Positions 15,017-16,105 of a DNA stretch of 16,105 bases are shown one piece after another. How positions within the stretch are numbered: position 1 is the first letter of the stretch; each line of letters begins with the position of its first letter. The stretch spans positions 1 to 16,105 of the forward strand of contig JAUVOS010000029.1 of NCBI GenBank assembly GCA_030599055.1. The letters are read 5' to 3'. A program made the position numbers and the translations under genes. A model generated the notes under the pieces. That model did not search any database and was not told the origin of the DNA. It saw nothing but the letters and a program-made list of their open reading frames with translations. The stretch comes from Lutibacter sp. GTDB lineage: Bacteria; Bacteroidota; Bacteroidia; Flavobacteriales; Flavobacteriaceae.

Positions 15017-16105
15017 AACAAATCCACAATCCTTTCTAAAGCCATACCTCGTGATCCTTTGATCAGTAGTGTTGCTTTTTTATAGTCTGTTTTATTAAAG
15101 GAAGTTTTAAAGGCATCAAAATCTATATATTTTATCGGGGCAACACTTTTGGTTTTAAAGAAATTCTCGCCAATTAAAACAATACTATCGAAACCTAAAC
15201 TAGTAGCAAGATCTACAATTTGTTGATGCTCTTTTTTAGCACTTTTACCCAATTCAAACATATCACCAAGGATCAGGATTTTATTTTTTGCTAAATTGTT
15301 TTTAAAACTCATGATTGCGGCTTCCATACTTGTTGGATTTGCGTTATAAGCATCCAAAATAACGGTAGTATCCTTTTTATTAATGAGCTGGGAACGTTTA
15401 TTATCAGGCACATATTCTTCAATTGCAGCTTTAATTTTAGTAAGTGGTACATCAAAATATTGCCCAATACCTATCGCAGTTGCGATATTAGAATGATTGT
15501 AGGCGCCTAAAAGATTGCTGTTAATTTTAACGTCCTCAACTTGCACTTTTACAAAATCATCCGACACAATACTTTTTATAGCATCACCAATCATATATCT
15601 TTTTAGATCAATTGATTTCTCTAATTGCATTGCATCTAGGCTATTGAGAAATGCAACCCCTTTTGTTTTTTTCAAGTAGCGATATAACTCAGTTTTTGCC
15701 TTGATAACACCTTCTAATGATCCAAAGCCCTCCAAATGTGCCTTTCCAAAATTGGTTATATATCCATAATCCGGTTTTGCGATTTCACATAAAAAAGCAA
15801 TTTCACCAAAATGATTGGCTCCCATCTCTACAATTCCTATCTGTGTTTTAGGAGTCATCGACAAAAGAGTCAAAGGCACACCTATATGATTGTTAAGATT
15901 CCCTTTTGTAGCTGAAATAGTATATTTTTTTGACAAAACGGCATTGATTAATTCTTTTGTAGTGGTCTTTCCATTACTTCCTGTTAAAGCAATAATTGGA
16001 ATCCCTAATTCTTGTCTATGATATTTTGCAAGATATTGAAGTGTTTGCAAGGAATCTTCTACTAGAATATATCTATTGTCATTTTCATAAAACTGTTTCT
16101 CATCA
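14974..16105 (-). CDS. murF: UDP-N-acetylmuramoyl-tripeptide--D-Ala-D-Ala ligase, N-terminus outside window
   Basis: 376 residues are visible; the start lies beyond 16105. MurF adds D-Ala-D-Ala to the UDP-MurNAc-tripeptide, the last cytoplasmic step of the peptidoglycan precursor. The visible part opens with DEKQFYENDNRYILVEDSL, the end of the N-terminal domain, and then the ATP loop GSNGKTTTK (visible residues 42-50). Further motifs are EMGANHFGEI, TNFGKAHLEGF, the YNHSNIATAI region, LDAYNANPTS and KGSRGMALER. A TTG at 16050 could be mistaken for a start, but the frame and the homology continue upstream. After the usual end (LERIVDLF) about 13 codons and the TGA stop come from the adjacent repeat cluster. 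Confidence 0.95.
   Translation of the reverse strand, partial: DEKQFYENDNRYILVEDSLQTLQYLAKYHRQELGIPIIALTGSNGKTTTKELINAVLSKKYTISATKGNLNNHIGVPLTLLSMTPKTQIGIVEMGANHFGEIAFLCEIAKPDYGYITNFGKAHLEGFGSLEGVIKAKTELYRYLKKTKGVAFLNSLDAMQLEKSIDLKRYMIGDAIKSIVSDDFVKVQVEDVKINSNLLGAYNHSNIATAIGIGQYFDVPLTKIKAAIEEYVPDNKRSQLINKKDTTVILDAYNANPTSMEAAIMSFKNNLAKNKILILGDMFELGKSAKKEHQQIVDLATSLGFDSIVLIGENFFKTKSVAPIKYIDFDAFKTSFNKTDYKKATLLIKGSRGMALERIVDLFISTPLDDQNGSAR

Noticed and set aside
14873..15085. A plus-strand 70-codon frame across the repeat cluster
   Set aside because: It is composed of the repeats and the antisense of murF, has no recognisable protein features, and lacks a plausible start region.
15993..16050. 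TTG at 16050 as the start of murF
   Set aside because: The frame stays open to the window edge and the upstream codons match the end of the MurF N-terminal domain, so the TTG is an internal leucine codon.

Overview
The window is chromosomal DNA of a Bacteroidota bacterium, most likely a member of the Flavobacteriaceae. This is supported by the low G+C content, promoters of the TAnnTTTG (-7) type, absence of Shine-Dalgarno sequences before nearly all genes, a type B ribosomal protein L31, a short FGSR-type phosphatidylserine decarboxylase, a YfhO-family membrane protein and the gene order pyrE / SRPBCC / birA / rsfS / ftsH / LUD / cdsA / psd. Nearly every gene is a housekeeping or cell-envelope gene. 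I see no phage, plasmid, CRISPR, toxin-antitoxin or defence cassette, and no tRNA or rRNA.

Layout. Positions 1-564 hold the last codons of pyrE and a small SRPBCC protein, separated by AT-rich direct repeats. Positions 565-1140 are non-coding. They contain a nested palindromic element (about 642-834) that has imperfect 18-bp terminal inverted repeats and an 8-bp direct duplication at its edges, and so looks like a MITE. birA (minus) and rsfS (plus) diverge from a 126-bp region with a TATTTTTG -7 box facing each way. rsfS-ftsH-LUD-cdsA-psd (1999-6604) is a tightly packed run covering ribosome silencing, membrane proteolysis and phosphatidylethanolamine-branch lipid synthesis. A YceI lipoprotein gene follows closely. 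A small outer-membrane barrel gene has its own upstream region with a possible sigma-54 site, and it shares a strong bidirectional terminator with rpmE2 (minus).

From 8336 rightwards on the plus strand come a lipoprotein-type glutaminyl cyclase, a YfhO membrane protein, two GT4-like glycosyltransferases that overlap in a TTGA junction, and a small membrane-anchored TPR-like protein with its own promoter. The YfhO and glycosyltransferase genes probably act together in surface polysaccharide or glycolipid synthesis. At the right edge murF (minus, N-terminus outside the window) converges on the TPR gene. The space between them is filled with a CGAGCGGAGTCGAG-type repeat cluster, and murF reads into it: its last dozen codons and its stop lie inside the repeat.

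I found no clearly new multi-gene system. The most interesting signals are the MITE-like element at 634-842 and the repeat-derived C-terminus of MurF.
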